64,000 bases of DNA, from the NCBI RefSeq assembly GCF_030463565.1, contig NC_134675.1, positions 21,411,862 through 21,475,861 on the forward strand, read 5' to 3'. A program made the translations under genes and the position numbers. This DNA comes from Pelecanus crispus. Its lineage: Eukaryota; Chordata; Aves; Pelecaniformes; Pelecanidae. The notes under the pieces are model-generated. The model saw nothing but the letters and a program-made list of their open reading frames with translations. It was not told where the DNA came from and did no database searches. Below, in pieces: positions 60,453 to 64,000 of the stretch. How positions within the stretch are numbered: position 1 is the first letter of the stretch; every line of letters begins with the position of its first letter.

Positions 60453-63400
60453 CTAAGATCAAAAGCAGAAATTGTATCCAAAAAAACCTTACAAGTTTAA
60501 CGCATTCAGTTAAGACTCACATTTTTGTATTCGGGAGTATTTTATCTCTGCTGCCCCAACTATACCACATGACTCAATACAAAGGAAGTTGCTTGATCAG
60601 AAACACATTGAATCTCTTTGGACTCCATTGCTTCAGTTTTGGTAATTTTTTTTTTTTTTTAATGTTCTAGCTCATAGCTATTAGAAAAAAAAACCCCACA
60701 CAAAACAAACACACAACACAACAGTCCAACAACTAACATATTTTAAAGTTAATATACCCAACTGTCATGGTTTAACCTGGCAGGCAGCTAAACAACACAC
60801 AGCCATTCGCTCACTCCCCCCCCAGTGGGATGGGGGAGAGAATTGGAAAAAAGGTAAAAATAGCGGGTTGAGATAAAGACAATTTAATAGGACAGAAAAG
60901 GATATACAAAACAAGCGATGCACAATGCAATTGCTCACCACCCACTGACCAATGCCCAGCCAGTTCTCAAGCAGCGGCTGCACCTCCCTGGCCAACTCCC
61001 CCCAGTTTTTTGTTCAGCATGACATCATATGGTATGGAATATCCCTTTGGCCAGTTTGGGTCAGCTGTCCTGGCTGTGTCCCCTCCCAGCTTCTTGTGTA
61101 CCTCCAGCCTCCTTGCTGGCAGGGCAGTATGAGAAGCTGAAGAAGTCCTTGACTAGTGTAAGCACTGCTCAGCAACAACTAAAACATCAGTGTGTTATTA
61201 ACATTATTCTCATCCTAAATCCAAAACACAACACTAAGCCAGCTACTAGGAAGAAAATTAATTCTGTCCCAGCTGAAACCAGGACACCAACATTTTAGCT
61301 TCCCTTGTGACAAGGCTATGCCTACACAACTGGAAGCTGAAGCTCTCCCGAACACTGTATTCTGTTATGTCTCTATAAAAAGATCCATCTTTTTTGTCAT
61401 ATTCAAAACACGCTTGAAAATAACCCAGCTTTAGAGCAGCTAAGACAAGCTAAAATCCATGTTTTGGCATACAAGTAGGAAGTAACATTTGGACAGAAGT
61501 AGTCACAAGGGCAAAGTGACCCAAAGTCTAGACACTCTAACCAAAACACAGTGAAATAGCTCAAGACTATTTAGCATAGCAATTCTGATTTCTGAAACAA
61601 GACAATCTAACTTAATCAGCTGTCTGATTTGTGATCACTCCAATGAGAGGCCTCAGACTTGTTTCATGGTCCTCCATCTGTCCTTTATATCTATCACTTA
61701 CATATGGTATTTAAAAAGTGTTTTAGGATGAAACTTTCTTCAGGCATCCTGCAAACTCATGAGGCAGAATCACTTACAACTCAACCACCTCCAAGAAGCC
61801 AGACTATAGGTTTGTTTTCCTTGAGCTACTATGAAGTATTAGAAAACCCACAATATAAATTGCACTCAGTTTCTCGATTAACTGAAAGGGATTTCTTGGA
61901 TCACTAGTCTAAGCTTTTGGAATTACAGGCAAGGTTTCTGGCTGTGTATAACAATCTGAAGCATTCCTCTAGCACTCATTTGTAACTTTGCTTTGAGTGT
62001 TGCAGATCCAAAAAGACATTAGTGGCAACATTAATATGGTATTCAGTGACTAACCTCTTGCTCAGCAAGCTGTGGCTTGCCATTTTTATCTGACCCATTT
62101 TCATACTCGGATGACAGTTTAAGTACTGTTTGCGTTCCTTCACTGTTGACTTATCTACAACAATGCAGTCACAGGCTCCAAAATGATGAGCAGCTTTTGA
62201 AAACAGGAACATCCTGATAATTTGGAGTTAAATGTTTATGTGGTGTCACCACTTGAGCTCTCATACTATGCACCACACCAGCTGGTCCCAGAGTCCTGTT
62301 AGGACACAGGTGCTATTTCCTCCAGCTTTGAAACCATCAGGCTGAATAACCTACATCCCACCTGGGCCACCAGGATGAAAAAGTGCTCCAGGCAGAATAT
62401 AATAGTATTTTCACTGATCCTTATTGAGAAGCACACATTCAAGCATTACACAGCACAGCGTCCGGATGGCACCTCACTGGCTACCAACACCGCTATTTGC
62501 GACACAGCATCCAAATCGTATTTGAGCTGGCAATTTGAGAACCTGGATATGCCAAAGTGTTTGCTTGTGCAGAAACAGCAACTGTAGCAGCCTTCACACC
62601 GAGTGTGGTAAATCACAGCCAGGTCAAAGACAACCAGATCTCCGACTGCTCAGAGGCCGGCATGACTGCTGCTACTATGCCCTGCTTAGTCCCACTAGCA
62701 CAAGTCCTGCTCCAAGCAGGATGATCTAAGTGAAGCAGGATTACCTCTCTGCACCGATCTCACAGCCCAAATTGCTCAGTGTGCAAATACTTGTCTTATT
62801 AGACCTATTGACACAGTAAGTGGTAGACACCTCCCCTTGCACAGCCTTCTTGTTTGCCCGAAATAGATACTAGCCACAGAGGGTACAAGCACACACTGTG
62901 GTATTTACATAGCAACACTCTGTTTTGGTACAGTAAAAAAACCTAAACACACCTAGACTAGATGGGCTGCACTGACAGCTGCCAGTTTAACCTCAGCAGC
63001 TAGACTAAGGAATAAAAGCCTCCTAGTTTCTTCCCAGTATACTGATTTTTTTTAATAATAACAACTGCTATAACCTCATCTTGAATATAACTCTGCTACA
63101 AATCCTGCAAGCACGTTAAGAAACACACCAAGTGTTTTAGGATATTTGATGGTAAAAAGTCTTTCTGAAGCAAAACATTGATGCACGTAGTATTCACTTT
63201 GTTCCAGCCCAATCAGAACAGTACTAGTTAGCGAAGTTAAAATCTGATCCAGGAAGCCAAGAACCCTTTTCTTTTTGTAAACAATGACCCTTCTGCCTGA
63301 ATACGCTGATGGGTAAGGGTGCAATTTGTTTTAAATGGCAAATTCTAAAGCAATAAGCAAAACCTACATATAGGAAGTATTATGCAAGCCGCTGTTTCAA

Positions 63401-63999
63401 TAGTCACATGTTCAAGTGAAGCAATTAAAGGTTTTTTTGAACTGTTATTTAATATGGCTGTTAGCCACTTCATCCTTAGCAGTTAAAAGCATATTGAGGA
63501 AGTTCTGAGAATAGTCCTGGCAAACTGTACCTGTCAGTCTGGTCTCTGACACCATGTACTATATGATATTCCTGACCCAAGGATCTACTACAAGAGTAAG
63601 ATTTCTCTCCACTTTAGCATAATGCAGAAATCACTGGCCAACTCATAGAAGTATCCTCCAGTTTGGTAGCAAAATGGAAACATTTCAGATAAAACCAGTT
63701 ACTGGTTATGAATGAGGAACAGTTTTGAAACCAAGTGGAACTTAGTTTTTGTGGTCACACAAACCACACTTCAATTTTCAGATATTGGAGTTAAAAGCTT
63801 TCATGCTGTATAGCGACAGTGACAATACAACAGCAGTATTAACGTACTGCACTTGGTATAACCCACACTTTTCGCACAACAGATGAGAGCTGTATTTCTA
63901 GATGCCACTAATTACTAAAACTTAAGCTTGAACTTCCAATTATTCAAATGACAGGAGAGCATTTGAAGTTACATGCTTAGGCATAGTTATAGGCGTATG
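60453..63999 (-). other. UBAP1: UBAP1 upstream intron, with an LTR
   Basis: No further exon recognised. Contains the LTR at 60763-61286. The remainder is AT-rich and unclassified. Confidence 0.6.
60763..61286 (-). mobile_element. solo ERVL-family LTR (diverged subfamily), sense to UBAP1
   Basis: 524 bp with TG...CA ends, flanked by CCAAC on both sides (60758-60762 and 61287-61291). Related to the 5677 LTR but lacks most of the TTA-rich block and has an extra 20 bp or so (CCAGCCTCCTTGCTGGCAGG) near 61105. It lies in the UBAP1 intron in transcriptional sense. Confidence 0.9.
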
Positions 64000-64000
64000 C

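Overview
The window looks like nuclear DNA from a bird. Four things point that way: many CR1 LINE fragments with the typical avian octamer tail (ATTCTATG repeats), several ERVL-type LTRs, intron-split vertebrate genes, and exons recognisable as NTRK2 (TrkB) and UBAP1. It does not look bacterial. In birds much of human chromosome 9 content is sex-linked, so a Z (or W gametolog) origin is plausible, but this is inference.

Layout. 1-25745: no exon seen. It is taken as a large NTRK2 intron filled with repeats: the edge of an ERVL-like provirus (1-1283, minus), two solo LTRs of the same family (5677-6247 and 8974-9531, both minus, each with a perfect 5-bp target duplication), many CR1 copies in both orientations, and a probable LTR carrying an expanded GGA/GCA tract (about 20545-21428). 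25746-25904 and 28279-28464: the last two coding exons of NTRK2 on the plus strand, encoding the end of the tyrosine kinase domain and the PLC-gamma docking tail. Between them sits a CR1 that keeps a GC-rich 5' UTR and the start of ORF1. 28465 to about 33.2 kb: likely NTRK2 3' UTR. 33.2-47.9 kb: intergenic, heavily colonised. It holds an LTR of a second family split by a CR1 (34310-35710), a defective ERVL-like provirus with both LTRs (37589-42536, plus), further LTR pieces and a long CR1 (44695-47468). About 47.9-64 kb: UBAP1 on the minus strand. Six coding exons are visible (60452 down to 49009) and the start-codon exon lies outside or was not recognised.

NTRK2 and UBAP1 are tail-to-tail. 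TrkB is the BDNF/NT-4 receptor. UBAP1 is an ESCRT-I subunit that sorts ubiquitinated receptors. Their adjacency need not be functional. The rest is best read as layers of retroelement insertion, with nesting that gives relative ages. No bacterial-style system, CRISPR array, rRNA or tRNA gene was found. The most unusual items are the multi-membrane-segment gag-position ORF conserved in two ERVL-like copies, the triplet-repeat LTR, a 36-nt in-frame candidate cassette exon in UBAP1, a CR1 subfamily with a doubled 3' end, and the promoter-bearing internally deleted CR1 in NTRK2.
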